Origin: Spirosoma arboris | Lineage (GTDB): Bacteria; Bacteroidota; Bacteroidia; Cytophagales; Spirosomataceae | Direction: 5' to 3' | DNA: 64,000 nucleotides | Assembly: GCF_009754945.1 (NCBI RefSeq) | Contig: NZ_WPIN01000005.1 | Location: 62,001-126,000, forward strand | Shown: piece after piece, positions 1 through 9,162 of the stretch | Layout of the letters: each line of letters opens with the position of its first letter | How positions within the stretch are numbered: position 1 is the stretch's first letter | Position numbers and translations under genes: made by a program | Notes under the pieces: generated by a model | What the model was told of the DNA's origin: nothing | Databases searched by the model: none | Seen by the model: only the letters and a program-made list of their open reading frames with translations

Positions 1-1
1 T

Positions 2-1471
2 GTCGAATTACCACGCAGTACACCCGAACAACAAGGTATAGCATCATCATCCATCCGTAAATTCCTGGATGCCGCCAATAGCAGCGGGCAGGAGTTTCAT
101 AGCCTTATGATCGTACGTCATGGTCATATTGTAGCCGAAGGCTGGTGGGCACCCTACTCGTCGGAGCACCGGCAACAACTATATTCCGTCAGTAAAAGCT
201 TCACCAGTACAGCTATTGGGTTCGCAGTTTCTGAAGGGCTTCTTTCGGTTGATGACCCCATCGTTAAATTTTTTCCGGAGGCCGTGCCCGCTGAAATCAG
301 TGATAATCTGGCTTCATTACGCGTAAAGCACCTACTTTCTATGTCGGTTGGTCATGCTAAAGATTCCATCCTGATACTGGAAGCCTCTCCGCCAGGTGTC
401 ACCTGGGAAAAAACCTTTCTAAGCCTGCCTGTTGTCTTTACACCTGGCACTCAGTTTATGTATAATTCGGGAGCCAGCTATATGCTGAGTTCCATCGTCA
501 AACGAGTAACGGGCCAAACGGCTCAAAACTACCTGACATCCCGTTTGTATAAACCCCTGGCTATTACAGATTCTACCTGGACAGAAAATTTTGAAGGTAT
601 CAACATGGGGGCATCTCATTTACGGATGCGAACCGAAAATCTGGCAAAGTTTGGTCAGTTATACCTTCAAAAGGGAAAATGGAATGGAAAGCAGGTCCTG
701 AATGCCGATTGGATTGCGGCCGCATCCTCGAAACAGATCGTCAATGGCAAAAACGATAGTAGCTGGGGATATGGATACGGCTATCAGTTCTGGTTAAATC
801 CTCCCGGCGGTTTTCGGGCCGATGGTGCCTTTGGACAGTACATCATGGTTTTGCCGGAACAGGATGCAGTCGTTGTAATTACCAGCGAAAGTATAGCGAC
901 AAAAACAACCATGCAGTTGGTGTGGGATGGGCTCGTTCCGGCCATGACCAACACTCCACTTCCCAAAAACCCTACAGAATCTAATCAACTCCTGGCTGAA
1001 CTGAAAGGACTCAAATACGATCCGCCACTATTGGAAACCCATTCTACTAATGCGTCCAGGATTTCGGGAAAGGAGTTCTTATTGGATAAAAATGAATTCA
1101 ACGCCAAATCAGTATCGTTCAAATTTGTTGGCAACAAATGTATTTTCACGTTAAAGGAAGACGGCAAACCAGACATTATCATTACCAATGGCCTGAATCA
1201 CTGGATTAGAGAAGGCAATAAAAAACCACTACCTCATTCGTTGTTCTCGCTACGAAGAATTGATTTTGATTCCATTGTTGCTGCCAGTGCTACCTGGCAG
1301 AATGATAACACCCTTTTGTTAACCTGGCGCTTTATTGAAACTGTACATACCGACAGTCTTAGCTGCACGTTCGATACTGATCGATTAACCATCAAGTTTT
1401 TATTCAGTGTAGCCCGTTTGCAGAAAAAGTCTGACGATCGACCTGATATTACCGGTAAAATGCTTGCTTAA
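2..1471 (+). CDS. Serine hydrolase, beta-lactamase/PBP-like family (5' partial)
   Basis: The reading frame is open from base 2, and the residues before the first internal ATG (position 107) already match the family (LPRSTPEQQGI-like, then MIVRHGHIVAEGWW), so the true start lies upstream of the window. The class C beta-lactamase-type SxxK motif is SVSK, encoded at 185-196, and the second motif is the YNSG at about 460-471. Family members are serine esterases, peptidases or transpeptidases that act on ester or D-amino-acid substrates, often in the periplasm; the substrate cannot be told from sequence. After the catalytic domain (to about residue 330 of the visible 489) there is a C-terminal region I do not recognise. 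The DUF1080 gene follows after 49 nt on the same strand and may be co-transcribed. Confidence 0.88.
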   Translation, partial: VELPRSTPEQQGIASSSIRKFLDAANSSGQEFHSLMIVRHGHIVAEGWWAPYSSEHRQQLYSVSKSFTSTAIGFAVSEGLLSVDDPIVKFFPEAVPAEISDNLASLRVKHLLSMSVGHAKDSILILEASPPGVTWEKTFLSLPVVFTPGTQFMYNSGASYMLSSIVKRVTGQTAQNYLTSRLYKPLAITDSTWTENFEGINMGASHLRMRTENLAKFGQLYLQKGKWNGKQVLNADWIAAASSKQIVNGKNDSSWGYGYGYQFWLNPPGGFRADGAFGQYIMVLPEQDAVVVITSESIATKTTMQLVWDGLVPAMTNTPLPKNPTESNQLLAELKGLKYDPPLLETHSTNASRISGKEFLLDKNEFNAKSVSFKFVGNKCIFTLKEDGKPDIIITNGLNHWIREGNKKPLPHSLFSLRRIDFDSIVAASATWQNDNTLLLTWRFIETVHTDSLSCTFDTDRLTIKFLFSVARLQKKSDDRPDITGKMLA

Positions 1472-1520
1472 AATCTTACTCTTTTGCCTCCCTATATCTG
1501 ATTATTCTAAAACCCCTTTT

Positions 1521-2216
1521 ATGAAAAAGTTATCTGTCGCCCTGATCGCTCTATTGTTCATAGTAAATACATGGGCATTGGCCCAGCAAAATACACAATG
1601 GACCTACTTGTTTGATGGCAAATCGGTGGAACCGTTAAGAGGCTATAAAATGACCTCATTCCCGACGGATGCCTGGAAAATTGAGGATGGAGCTTTGGTG
1701 GCGCAAACGGGTGTGCCCAATATAGATTTAGTAACCAAAGAAAACTACAAGAATTTCGAACTTGACCTCGACTGGAAAGTATCTGTAGCCGGAAATAGTG
1801 GTGTGTTTTACTATGTAAATGAAGAAGCCGCTAGTGAAGCCGGAAATGGAAACAGCCCGAACTGGCTGGATAATTTCGAGATGCAATTACTGGACGATGT
1901 CAACTTCAACGATAAAGCACCCATCCGTTCGGCAGGCTCACTTTATGATCTGATTATTCCGACCAACAAACACTTAAAACCCGTTGGCGAGTACAACCAA
2001 TCGCGACTGATTGTCAATAATAATCATGTAGAGCATTGGTTGAATGGTGCCAAAGTAGTTGAATACGAAATTGGATCACCTGCGCTGAATGAACTGATCA
2101 GCAAAAGTAAATACAGAAATAACCCCAAATTTGCGAAATCGACCGATGGACTGATCATGATACAGCATCACGGCCAGAAGGTGTGGCTGAAAAATATTAA
2201 AGTCAGACGCTTATAA
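1521..2216 (+). CDS. DUF1080 (3-keto-disaccharide hydrolase-type) secreted protein
   Basis: The protein is 231 aa. The start at 1521 gives a clean signal peptide (MKKLSVALIALLF, cleavage after ALAQ); an upstream in-frame ATG at 1464 overlaps the previous gene and would bury it. The mature part is a concanavalin-like beta-sandwich of the DUF1080 family: LFDGKSVEPLRGY at the N-terminus, the GNSGVFYYV strand, and the C-terminal GLIMIQHHGQKVWLKNIKVR that is typical of the family. Known DUF1080 members bind or hydrolyse 3-keto-glycosides outside the cytoplasm. A hairpin terminator follows at 2241, so the transcript probably ends here. Family is secure; exact substrate is unknown. Confidence 0.88.
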   Translation: MKKLSVALIALLFIVNTWALAQQNTQWTYLFDGKSVEPLRGYKMTSFPTDAWKIEDGALVAQTGVPNIDLVTKENYKNFELDLDWKVSVAGNSGVFYYVNEEAASEAGNGNSPNWLDNFEMQLLDDVNFNDKAPIRSAGSLYDLIIPTNKHLKPVGEYNQSRLIVNNNHVEHWLNGAKVVEYEIGSPALNELISKSKYRNNPKFAKSTDGLIMIQHHGQKVWLKNIKVRRL

Positions 2217-2240
2217 TTGATCCGATCATCTAGCCCACTG

Positions 2241-2270
2241 GAGCACTCAAAAATGAGTGCTCTTTTATTT
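2241..2270 (+). terminator. Rho-independent terminator after DUF1080 gene
   Basis: GAGCACTC (2241-2248), loop AAAAAT, GAGTGCTC (2255-2262), then TTTTATTTT. It lies 25 nt after the DUF1080 stop codon. Confidence 0.85.
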
Positions 2271-2314
2271 TCATGGCATCCTGCGAACAAGTAACCGTAA
2301 CGTCGTGTTTGCTA

Positions 2315-2415
2315 AATATCGATGTCTTATTCACCAGATTCATTGGCTTTGGCGTTACTCTATTGACAATCAGCGTCTGAGCATCGTGTAGCAGCGCTAC
2401 AATTGCCAAGTCTAT
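2315..2415 (+). pseudogene. Decayed 3' end of a MacB/FtsX-type permease
   Basis: One frame reads NIDVLFTRFIGFGVTLLTIS and then meets a stop at 2378. The permeases downstream end in ID(I/V)xWWxF...AIGIALITVSFQSIKAALxNP, so the last transmembrane helix is recognisable with an internal deletion. Past the stop the DNA still resembles permease 3' ends: AGCATC then GCAGCGCT compares with the CAGAGTATCAAAGCAGCGCT of the first permease (near 6388). I read it as a remnant of another permease gene upstream of the PadR cluster. The match is short and made by eye. Confidence 0.45.
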
Positions 2416-2516
2416 AAAAAGTGTAGACGATTTGTGTTGTTAATTTTCGGCCAGATACGGCTGCGGAGCATAAACGAAGGCTTTCATAAAAAGCCTCAAC
2501 GAAAATGAAGCGGACA

Positions 2517-2550
2517 GTCTCCTTCCCTACTGGAAAGGAGACGCCGTTTT
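2517..2550 (+). terminator. Hairpin with T-run
   Basis: GTCTCCTT (2517-2524) pairs with AAGGAGAC (2535-2542), followed by GCCGTTTTT. No gene lies directly upstream, so it may be the terminator of a lost gene or part of a palindromic repeat. Confidence 0.5.
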
Positions 2551-2570
2551 TCAGATTAGGTTGGTTTGAA

Positions 2571-2601
2571 AAGCATAGCGGATATTCTGCTATGCTTTTT
2601 C
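2571..2601. terminator. Hairpin in the gap before the DHFR-like gene
   Basis: AAGCATAGC (2571-2579) pairs with GCTATGCTT (2589-2597), followed by TTT; A-rich on the left. AAAAAAAGCATAGCC recurs at 2605-2619, so a third arm could compete for pairing. It could end transcription of the minus-strand reductase gene, which stops at 2675. Confidence 0.45.
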
Positions 2602-2674
2602 GTTAAAAAAAGCATAGCCTCCCTTTCATTTACTCATAATTTACTGGTTTTCTGGTCAGATGAGGCCATTTTCT

Positions 2675-3199
2675 CTAGTACGCCATTTTATACGATACTG
2701 AAACCAGACCTGTTGAATACGTTTTTGAATCGATTAGGGTAAGCTTAATTCGATCAGTAGTGGTTGTGAATAATAGTTTCCCTGAACCCAGAATAATCGG
2801 GTGAATCGCCAGAAGTAGTTCATCAACTAACCCTTCCCGCAGAAACGAAGCGGTTAAGTCGGCACCGCCAAATAGCCAGATGTCTTTTCCCGGTTGATTT
2901 TTAAGTTCATTCACCTGTGCTTTTATATCACCCCGAACTAGCTCTACTTCATCGTCTACCTCAGTAAGTGTGTTCGAAAACACATACTTTTTATAGCCGG
3001 GAAAGGAGTAGTTACTGGCCGCTTCGTCAGGATTTTTCAAAAGTTCGTAGCTCTTCCGCCCAACAAATAATGCATCGATCCGATCCAGAAAAGCGGTCAT
3101 TCCGTAATCCTGATCCGTAAAGCACCAATCATATTCCCCATTGGGGCCTTCGATGTAACCGTCTAAAGTTACGGCTACGCATAGAATTACGTTGCGCAT
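2675..3199 (-). CDS. Dihydrofolate reductase-family protein (RibD C-terminal-like)
   Basis: The protein is 174 aa from MRNVILCVAVTLDGYIEG at 3199; an ATG 13 codons further up (3238) adds residues that do not fit the family. Landmarks are the N-terminal beta strand with SLDGYI-type motif (TLDGYIEGPNGEYDW), VGRKSYELL, and the C-terminal WLFGGADLTASFLREGLVDEL and HPIILGSGKLLF, which are standard for the stand-alone RibD_C/DHFR-like reductases. These are small NADPH-dependent reductases of uncertain substrate. The gene is divergent from the PadR regulator, with about 245 nt between starts that include the twin palindromes at 3298-3337. Confidence 0.85.
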   Translation of the reverse strand: MRNVILCVAVTLDGYIEGPNGEYDWCFTDQDYGMTAFLDRIDALFVGRKSYELLKNPDEAASNYSFPGYKKYVFSNTLTEVDDEVELVRGDIKAQVNELKNQPGKDIWLFGGADLTASFLREGLVDELLLAIHPIILGSGKLLFTTTTDRIKLTLIDSKTYSTGLVSVSYKMAY

Positions 3200-3297
3200 A
3201 GATAGGTAGTTTGCTTCGTTGATTTTCAGCCAGTGCATTGATCAAAGATACGCATTTCAAAAAATCCGAAATCAATTCGCGGGGCCACTTGATTCAG

Positions 3298-3337
3298 TTG
3301 TCCGTTTTGCGGACACTAAATGTCCAAAATCGGACAA
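3298..3337. promoter_or_regulatory. Twin palindromes, candidate operator of the PadR/permease cluster
   Basis: Two dyads lie side by side: TGTCCG-TTTTG-CGGACA (3299-3315) and TGTCC-AAAATC-GGACA (3321-3336). Their centres are about 21.5 bp apart, close to two helical turns, and the whole block is itself roughly palindromic (TTGTCCG at its left end, CGGACAA at its right end). It sits between the divergent DHFR-like and PadR genes, about 110 nt before the PadR start. The arrangement suits two dimers bound on one face of the DNA. Which protein binds is inference. Confidence 0.55.
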
Positions 3338-3445
3338 CCGATTTAAATATTTTTTTACAAAAACGGCTTTTAAGCCGCATTCAAGGCCTTATTGGCGAGT
3401 TGGCACCGCATTTGATCGACATTATCGTATATAATAACCTCTGCT

Positions 3446-3784
3446 ATGAAAAGGGCCTTTTTGGGAGAGTTTGAAGAGATTGTTCTCCTCACCGTTGCTG
3501 TGTTGGGCGAAAGTGCTTATGGCGTAACCGTCACGCAGGAAATTGAGCAGAAAACCGGGCGAACTGTTGGCTTTAGCACTGTTCACACCACGCTACAACG
3601 ACTGGGAGAAAAAGGCTTTTTGTCTTCCGAAATGGGAGGTGCTACTGCCGAGCGCGGAGGTCGGCGAAAACGCTTTTTTACTGTCACAGCCGCCGGACGG
3701 AGAGCCTTGCAGGAGGTCAAGCAAGTTCGCGAGGAACTATGGGGAGCGCTGCCTCCGCAAACCCTACAACTAATGGGGGGATAA
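3446..3784 (+). CDS. PadR-family transcriptional regulator
   Basis: The protein is 112 aa, the usual size of a short PadR. It contains GEFEEIVLLTVAVLGESAYG (helix 1 and turn), a winged-helix core with STVHTTLQRLGEKGFL as recognition region, and RKRFFTVTAAGRRAL, the beta wing and start of the dimerisation helix. PadR proteins are dimeric repressors that respond to small ligands or cell-envelope stress. The six permease genes follow on the same strand; the first begins 27 nt after this stop, so this regulator is probably the first gene of the operon and represses it. The C-terminus (LPPQTLQLMGG) is short, without the long coiled-coil of PadR-s2 members. Confidence 0.9.
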   Translation: MKRAFLGEFEEIVLLTVAVLGESAYGVTVTQEIEQKTGRTVGFSTVHTTLQRLGEKGFLSSEMGGATAERGGRRKRFFTVTAAGRRALQEVKQVREELWGALPPQTLQLMGG

Positions 3785-3811
3785 ACTTGCACGGTGCAAA
3801 AGCTTTGAACT

Positions 3812-6439
3812 ATGGAAAATTCCCGATACGTCGGACCGCCCCGCTGGGCCAACTGGCTCTTGAAGACCTTCGGTCATCCTGACACCTCCGAAGAGGTGCA
3901 GGGCGATTTGCTGGAACTCTATGACTATTGGGTGGAAACGGTGGGCGAGCGAAAAGCCAACTGGCGATATAACCTGAATGTATTGAAACTAATGCGGCCA
4001 TTGGTCAAACATACACCTGAATACCAGAGTCCATTTTTCCTGAGTCCTATTATGCTACGCAACTACTTGAAAATCGCACTGAGGAATCTTGTTAAGAACA
4101 AGGCGTATTCCTTCATCAACATTGGCGGACTGGCTATGGGTATGGCGGTTGCCATACTGATTGGTCTCTGGATTTATGACGAACTGTCATTTGATAGGTA
4201 TTTTCAGAATTACGACCGAATTGCCAAGGTCATGCAAAACGGAACGTTCAATGGGGAAGTGTTTCATGGAGAATACAATCCTGCACCTATGGGGCCCGAA
4301 CTGCGGACGGTTTACGGCGATGATTTTACGCATGTTATTATGTCTTCCTGGACGCGTGATCACATTCTGGCGTTTGGCGAGAAGAAATTCACCAAAACAG
4401 GCAATTACCTGAGTGCCGATGCGCCCGATATGCTCACGCTGAAGATGCTCAATGGCACACGGGCTGGTTTGAAAGACCAGAATTCGATTTTGCTATCGGA
4501 GTCAGTGGCTAAAGCGTTGTTTGGCGAGACTGATCCGGTGGGTAAGCTCATGAAGATCGACAACAGACTGGATGTGAAAGTAACGGGCGTTTATGAAGAT
4601 TTTCCGTACAATACCGAGTTCAGAGATATGCAGTTCATTGCTCCCTGGGATCTCTATGCCTCGTCGGAAAGCTGGGTGAAACGGGCTCAGGACAATGTAG
4701 AATGGGGAAATTTCTCCTGGCAGGTGCTGGCTCAGATCGCACCGAATGCCACGTTTGAAGGCGTATCGGACAAGATCAAAAACATACGCCTGAAACATAG
4801 CCCCGAATCAGCGTTCATTAAGCCGAAGGTGTATCTCCAGCCTATGAGCAAATGGCATTTGTACTCGGGTTGGGATAAATCAGGGAACCTGGAGGGGCGA
4901 ATTCAATACGTCTGGCTTTTCGGTATCATTGGCGTGTTTGTCCTCTTGCTGGCCTGCATTAACTTCATGAATCTCTCGACGGCCCGGAGTGAAAAACGAG
5001 CCAAGGAGGTAGGTATTCGGAAAGCGGTGGGTTCGGTTCGCTCCCAACTGATCGGTCAGTTTTTTAGTGAATCGCTACTCGTAGTTGCCTTCGCATTTGT
5101 GTTATCAATACTCCTGGTGCTGCTGATACTGCCTGTGTTCAACGAAGTGGCGGATAAGAAAATCGGCATCTTGTGGACGAACCCTATTTTCTGGCTATCC
5201 GGGATTGGGTTTAGTTTACTGACCGGGATCATTGCGGGTAGCTATCCAGCTCTTTACCTATCGTCGTTCCAGGCGGTCAAAGTACTGAAAGGAACTTTTC
5301 GGGTGGGTCGGTTTGCGTCGATTCCCCGTCAGGTATTGGTGGTGGTTCAGTTTACAGTTTCGGTAACGCTGATTATTGGAACGATCATCGTATTCCGACA
5401 AATTGAGCATGCCAAAAGTCGGCCTGTAGGCTATGATCGAAGTGGATTGATTACCGTCGCGATGAATACGCCAGAATTACATCAGCACTATAATGCCCTC
5501 CGTGATGATTTATTGCGAACAGGCGCTGTCATGGACATGTCGACTTCATCGGCTCCGGCTACTGACCTGAATTCGCAGAATAGCGGTTTCGATTGGGTAG
5601 GCAAAGACCCTAACTTCAAAGACAACTTCGGAACCATTGCGGTTACGCATGATTTTGGCAAAACAGTAGGCTGGCAATTTGTTCAAGGCCGCGATTTTTC
5701 GCGGCAGTTTCCGAGTGATTCCTCAGGTATGGTGGTAAACGAAACCGCCGTGCGCTACATGGGCGTGAAGGATATCGTAGGCAAACAGATCAAATGGAAT
5801 GGGAAGCCTTATCGAGTAGTCGGGGTTATTAAGGATATGCTCATGGCTTCGCCTTTTGAGCCGGTTTTTCAGACGGTTTATGTGATGGATTACGGCTGGG
5901 CAAGTGTCATCAATATCAAGCTCAACCCCAACCGAAGTACCAGCGAGTCATTGGCTAAGGTTGAAGGAGTTTTTCGCAAATTCAATCCCAGTAGCCCATT
6001 CGATTATCGATTCACGGATCAGCAGTACGCGTTGAAATTTGCCGCCGAGGAACGTATTGGCAAGCTGGCCTCAGGCTTTGCCATCCTCGCCATTTTCATC
6101 TCCTGCCTGGGCTTGTTCGGTTTAGCTTCGTTCGTGGCCGAACAGCGCACCAAAGAGATCGGGGTTCGCAAAGTACTCGGCGCATCCGTATTCAACGTGT
6201 GGGGGTTGCTGTCGAAAGACTTCGTTATTCTGGTCATAATCGCCTTCGGAATTGCAACTCCCATTGCCTATTATTTCCTCGGCAACTGGCTCCAGAAATA
6301 CGAATATCGAACGGACCTATCGTGGTGGATTTTTGCCGTCTCCGGCGCGGGCGCGCTGGCAGTTACGCTACTTACGGTAAGTTATCAGAGTATCAAAGCA
6401 GCGCTGCTTAACCCGGTTAAATCGTTGCGAAGTGAGTAG
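3812..6439 (+). CDS. FtsX/MacB-type ABC permease with N-terminal prefix domain (permease 1)
   Basis: The protein is 875 aa. Residues 8-66 form the prefix domain shared by every permease here (FGHPDTSEEVQGDLLELYDYW ... RKANWRY). TM1 is at about 101-122, followed by a periplasmic MacB-type domain, then TM2-4 from about 365 with the cytoplasmic loop KRAKEVGIRKAVGS. A second half repeats this plan: TM at about 506-531, a second periplasmic domain, and a last FtsX domain with RTKEIGVRKVLGAS. The tail is NPVKSLRSE. Such permeases couple ATP use in the cytoplasm to work in the periplasm or outer membrane; no ATPase domain is present. Its nearest relative in the window is permease 6 (17796). The stop codon lies inside an inverted repeat. 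Confidence 0.92.
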   Translation: MENSRYVGPPRWANWLLKTFGHPDTSEEVQGDLLELYDYWVETVGERKANWRYNLNVLKLMRPLVKHTPEYQSPFFLSPIMLRNYLKIALRNLVKNKAYSFINIGGLAMGMAVAILIGLWIYDELSFDRYFQNYDRIAKVMQNGTFNGEVFHGEYNPAPMGPELRTVYGDDFTHVIMSSWTRDHILAFGEKKFTKTGNYLSADAPDMLTLKMLNGTRAGLKDQNSILLSESVAKALFGETDPVGKLMKIDNRLDVKVTGVYEDFPYNTEFRDMQFIAPWDLYASSESWVKRAQDNVEWGNFSWQVLAQIAPNATFEGVSDKIKNIRLKHSPESAFIKPKVYLQPMSKWHLYSGWDKSGNLEGRIQYVWLFGIIGVFVLLLACINFMNLSTARSEKRAKEVGIRKAVGSVRSQLIGQFFSESLLVVAFAFVLSILLVLLILPVFNEVADKKIGILWTNPIFWLSGIGFSLLTGIIAGSYPALYLSSFQAVKVLKGTFRVGRFASIPRQVLVVVQFTVSVTLIIGTIIVFRQIEHAKSRPVGYDRSGLITVAMNTPELHQHYNALRDDLLRTGAVMDMSTSSAPATDLNSQNSGFDWVGKDPNFKDNFGTIAVTHDFGKTVGWQFVQGRDFSRQFPSDSSGMVVNETAVRYMGVKDIVGKQIKWNGKPYRVVGVIKDMLMASPFEPVFQTVYVMDYGWASVINIKLNPNRSTSESLAKVEGVFRKFNPSSPFDYRFTDQQYALKFAAEERIGKLASGFAILAIFISCLGLFGLASFVAEQRTKEIGVRKVLGASVFNVWGLLSKDFVILVIIAFGIATPIAYYFLGNWLQKYEYRTDLSWWIFAVSGAGALAVTLLTVSYQSIKAALLNPVKSLRSE

Positions 6440-6509
6440 TACCGACCGTCCCGGTCGGCCGTAAACGGGCATAACGATATATACAGCCGACCGGGACGGT
6501 CGGTACTAC
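6436..6509. repeat. Inverted repeat spanning stop of permease 1 to just before permease 2
   Basis: A 24-nt arm starting GTAGTACCGACCGTCCCGG (6436-6459) is matched perfectly by its reverse complement at 6486-6509, with a 26-nt loop. The TAG stop of permease 1 (6437-6439) is inside the left arm, and the right arm ends 4 nt before the ATG of permease 2. A diverged copy of the same element is at 53981-54055. Confidence 0.9.
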
Positions 6510-6513
6510 AGGC

Positions 6514-9162
6514 ATGAAACACCCGCCCCGCTGGGCTCAGAAGCTCCTAGAAGTCTTCGGCCATCCCGATACACTAGAGGAAGTACAGGGCGACTTGCTG
6601 GAACTCTATGACTACTGGGTAGAGACCGTAGGGGTGCGCAAAGCAAACTGGCGGTATACCCTGAATGCATTGAAATTGCTACGGCCGCTAGCCAAACGAA
6701 AACCAATATCTGACTACTCATCACCTTTTTCTCTAAGCCCAAACATGATCCGAAACTATGTCAAAATCGCCTGGCGAAATCTGGTTCTTCACAAAGCGTT
6801 CACGGCCATAAACATTATTGGCCTGGCCGTTGGACTGGCTACCTGCCTGCTGATTGTGCTGTTTGTTACCCACGAACTCAGCTATGACCGCTACAACGCC
6901 AAGGCCGACCGGATCTTTCGTATGACGACCCACGGTCTGGTTAGTGGCAAGGAAATTAATACGGCTTACTCTGGTGTACCGGCTGGCCCGACCTTGGTTC
7001 ATGATTATTCTGGGGTAGAAGCCGCCACACGCTTTGAACAGGAAGGGACGTATATCGTGAAGCATGACCACGATAGCTTTAAGGAAGAACACGTTGTTTT
7101 TGCTGATTCTAACTTTTTCGATGTCTTCTCGATCCCCTTGTTGAAAGGCAATCTCAGAACGGCATTAACCGAACCAAATACAATCGTTCTTACAGAAACG
7201 ATGGCGAAAAAATACTTTGGGGAGCAAGACCCAATGGGGCAAACGCTTACGCTCGGCACGCGGGGACTTGTTCGGGTAACAGGCGTCTGTCAGGATGTTC
7301 CTTCCAATACCCACTTTCACTACGACATGTTCGTTTCAATGCGCTCAATCGAACTCCGCAATACGTGGCTGAGCAGTGGTGTCTATACCTATATCGTATT
7401 GCGACCGGGCTATTCTATTGACTACCTGACGGCAAAAGTGCCTGAACTGGTAAAAAAACACGTTGGCACTGAAATTCAGGGACTTTTTGGCATCAGTCTG
7501 GCCGAGTTTTACCGGAGAGGTGACGGATTTGGCTTTGTATTTCAACCCATAACGGATATTCACCTTCATTCGGATCTTGAGTCTGAGATCGAAGCCAACA
7601 GTGATGTTAAATACATTTATATCTTTTCGATTATCGCGGCATTTATCCTGCTGGTCGCCTGCATCAACTTCATGAATCTGTCCACCGCCGGATCGGCAGG
7701 ACGGGCCAAAGAAGTGGGCATTCGGAAAGTACTGGGCTCGATCCAGCAGCAGCTTATCTGGCAGTTTTTGAGCGAATCAATACTGGTTACGTTCATGGCG
7801 CTGGTGGTTGCCATAGCGCTGGTGGCGCTGGTGCTGCCTGGCTTTAATCAGATATCAGGCAAAGACTTTGACTTTAGTGCGTTACTGACTGGCTGGATGT
7901 TGCCGAGTATCGTACTGGCCTCTTTACTGATTGGCTTACTGGCGGGCAGTTACCCGGCCTTCTTCCTGGCGGCGTTTAAACCGGTTAGCGTGCTGAAAGG
8001 GCAGATACGGGCGGGCTTCCGAAGTGGCTGGCTGCGCAACACGCTCGTGACTACCCAGTTTGTGGTGTCGATAGGCATGATTATCGGGACGCTGGTCGTT
8101 TACCGGCAACTGCATTTTATTCAGAACAAAAAAGTAGGTTTCGATAAGGATCAGGTACTTATCCTGCATGACTCCTATACACTTGGTCCCAAAGGCAAAG
8201 CATTTCGGGACGAACTGGCGAAACTATCGCAGGTAGTTAATGCAACGCAGGCGGGGTATTTGCCTGCTGGGGCATCTAACAGCGCAAACGATGGCTTTCA
8301 AACTGAAAACGGACCTGACCAGTCGACAATTTACCGGGAAAAGACCTACTACGTCGACGAGAACTACCTGCCGACCTTAGGAATCGGTCTGGCTCAGGGT
8401 CGAAACTTCTCGAAAGCCTTTCCTTCCGACAGTGCCGCTATCCTGATTAATGAATCTGCGGCCAAACGGTTCGGCTGGAAAAACTCAATTGGTAAACGAC
8501 TCTGGTCGGTGGGTAATGGCAGTCCAGAAAGCCATCGTTTATACACCATCGTTGGCGTTGTGAAAGACTTCCACTTCGAGTCGATGCACCAGCGTATTGC
8601 GCCTTTAGTGATGTTTTACGGTGCCGACAATTACCAGATGGCCCTGCGTATTCGCACTACCGACATGCCGGGATTATTGAAAACCCTGGAGCAGAAATGG
8701 AAAGCGCAAACGGATACCCCATTCGCCTATTCATTCCTGAACGAACGCTTCAACCGCATGTACCAATCTGAGCAGCGCGTAGGGCAGTTGTTTGGCATCT
8801 TCGCCGGACTGACGGTCATTATTTCCTGCCTGGGTCTGTTTGGTCTGGCCATGTTCACGGCTCAGCAGCGCACCAAAGAAATCGGAGTTCGTAAAGTATT
8901 GGGCGCATCAGTTACCAGTGTCGTGGCCCTGCTCTCGAAAGACTTTTTGAAACTGGTAGTCGTTGCCATCGTCATTGCGTCGCCCCTGGCCTGGTACGCC
9001 ATGAGTCGATGGCTACAGGATTTCGCCTATAAAATCGACATCGAGTGGTGGGTATTTGTGCTGGCAGCCTTTATAGCTATCGGCATTGCGCTGATCACCG
9101 TGAGCTTCCAAAGCATAAAAGCCGCGTTGATGAATCCAGTTACCTCCCTTCGGTCGGAATAA
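6514..9162 (+). CDS. FtsX/MacB-type ABC permease with prefix domain (permease 2)
   Basis: The protein is 882 aa. The prefix domain occupies about residues 4-62 (FGHPDTLEEVQGDLLELYDYW). TM1 is near 97-119 (INIIGLAVGLATCLLIVLF), the first periplasmic domain runs to about 365, and then come the FtsX domain with GRAKEVGIRKVLGS, a TM near 510, the second periplasmic domain and the final FtsX domain with RTKEIGVRKVLGAS. It ends AALMNPVTSLRSE. The end of the gene is more like permeases 4 and 5 (SKDFLKLVVVAIVIASPLAWYAM) than like permease 1, so the copies are not simple pairwise duplicates. It probably works as a dimer with an ATPase encoded elsewhere. Confidence 0.92.
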   Translation: MKHPPRWAQKLLEVFGHPDTLEEVQGDLLELYDYWVETVGVRKANWRYTLNALKLLRPLAKRKPISDYSSPFSLSPNMIRNYVKIAWRNLVLHKAFTAINIIGLAVGLATCLLIVLFVTHELSYDRYNAKADRIFRMTTHGLVSGKEINTAYSGVPAGPTLVHDYSGVEAATRFEQEGTYIVKHDHDSFKEEHVVFADSNFFDVFSIPLLKGNLRTALTEPNTIVLTETMAKKYFGEQDPMGQTLTLGTRGLVRVTGVCQDVPSNTHFHYDMFVSMRSIELRNTWLSSGVYTYIVLRPGYSIDYLTAKVPELVKKHVGTEIQGLFGISLAEFYRRGDGFGFVFQPITDIHLHSDLESEIEANSDVKYIYIFSIIAAFILLVACINFMNLSTAGSAGRAKEVGIRKVLGSIQQQLIWQFLSESILVTFMALVVAIALVALVLPGFNQISGKDFDFSALLTGWMLPSIVLASLLIGLLAGSYPAFFLAAFKPVSVLKGQIRAGFRSGWLRNTLVTTQFVVSIGMIIGTLVVYRQLHFIQNKKVGFDKDQVLILHDSYTLGPKGKAFRDELAKLSQVVNATQAGYLPAGASNSANDGFQTENGPDQSTIYREKTYYVDENYLPTLGIGLAQGRNFSKAFPSDSAAILINESAAKRFGWKNSIGKRLWSVGNGSPESHRLYTIVGVVKDFHFESMHQRIAPLVMFYGADNYQMALRIRTTDMPGLLKTLEQKWKAQTDTPFAYSFLNERFNRMYQSEQRVGQLFGIFAGLTVIISCLGLFGLAMFTAQQRTKEIGVRKVLGASVTSVVALLSKDFLKLVVVAIVIASPLAWYAMSRWLQDFAYKIDIEWWVFVLAAFIAIGIALITVSFQSIKAALMNPVTSLRSE

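Noticed and set aside
3219..3474. Two short plus-strand frames upstream of padR
   Set aside because: They cross the twin palindromes and the likely padR promoter region and have no family resemblance.
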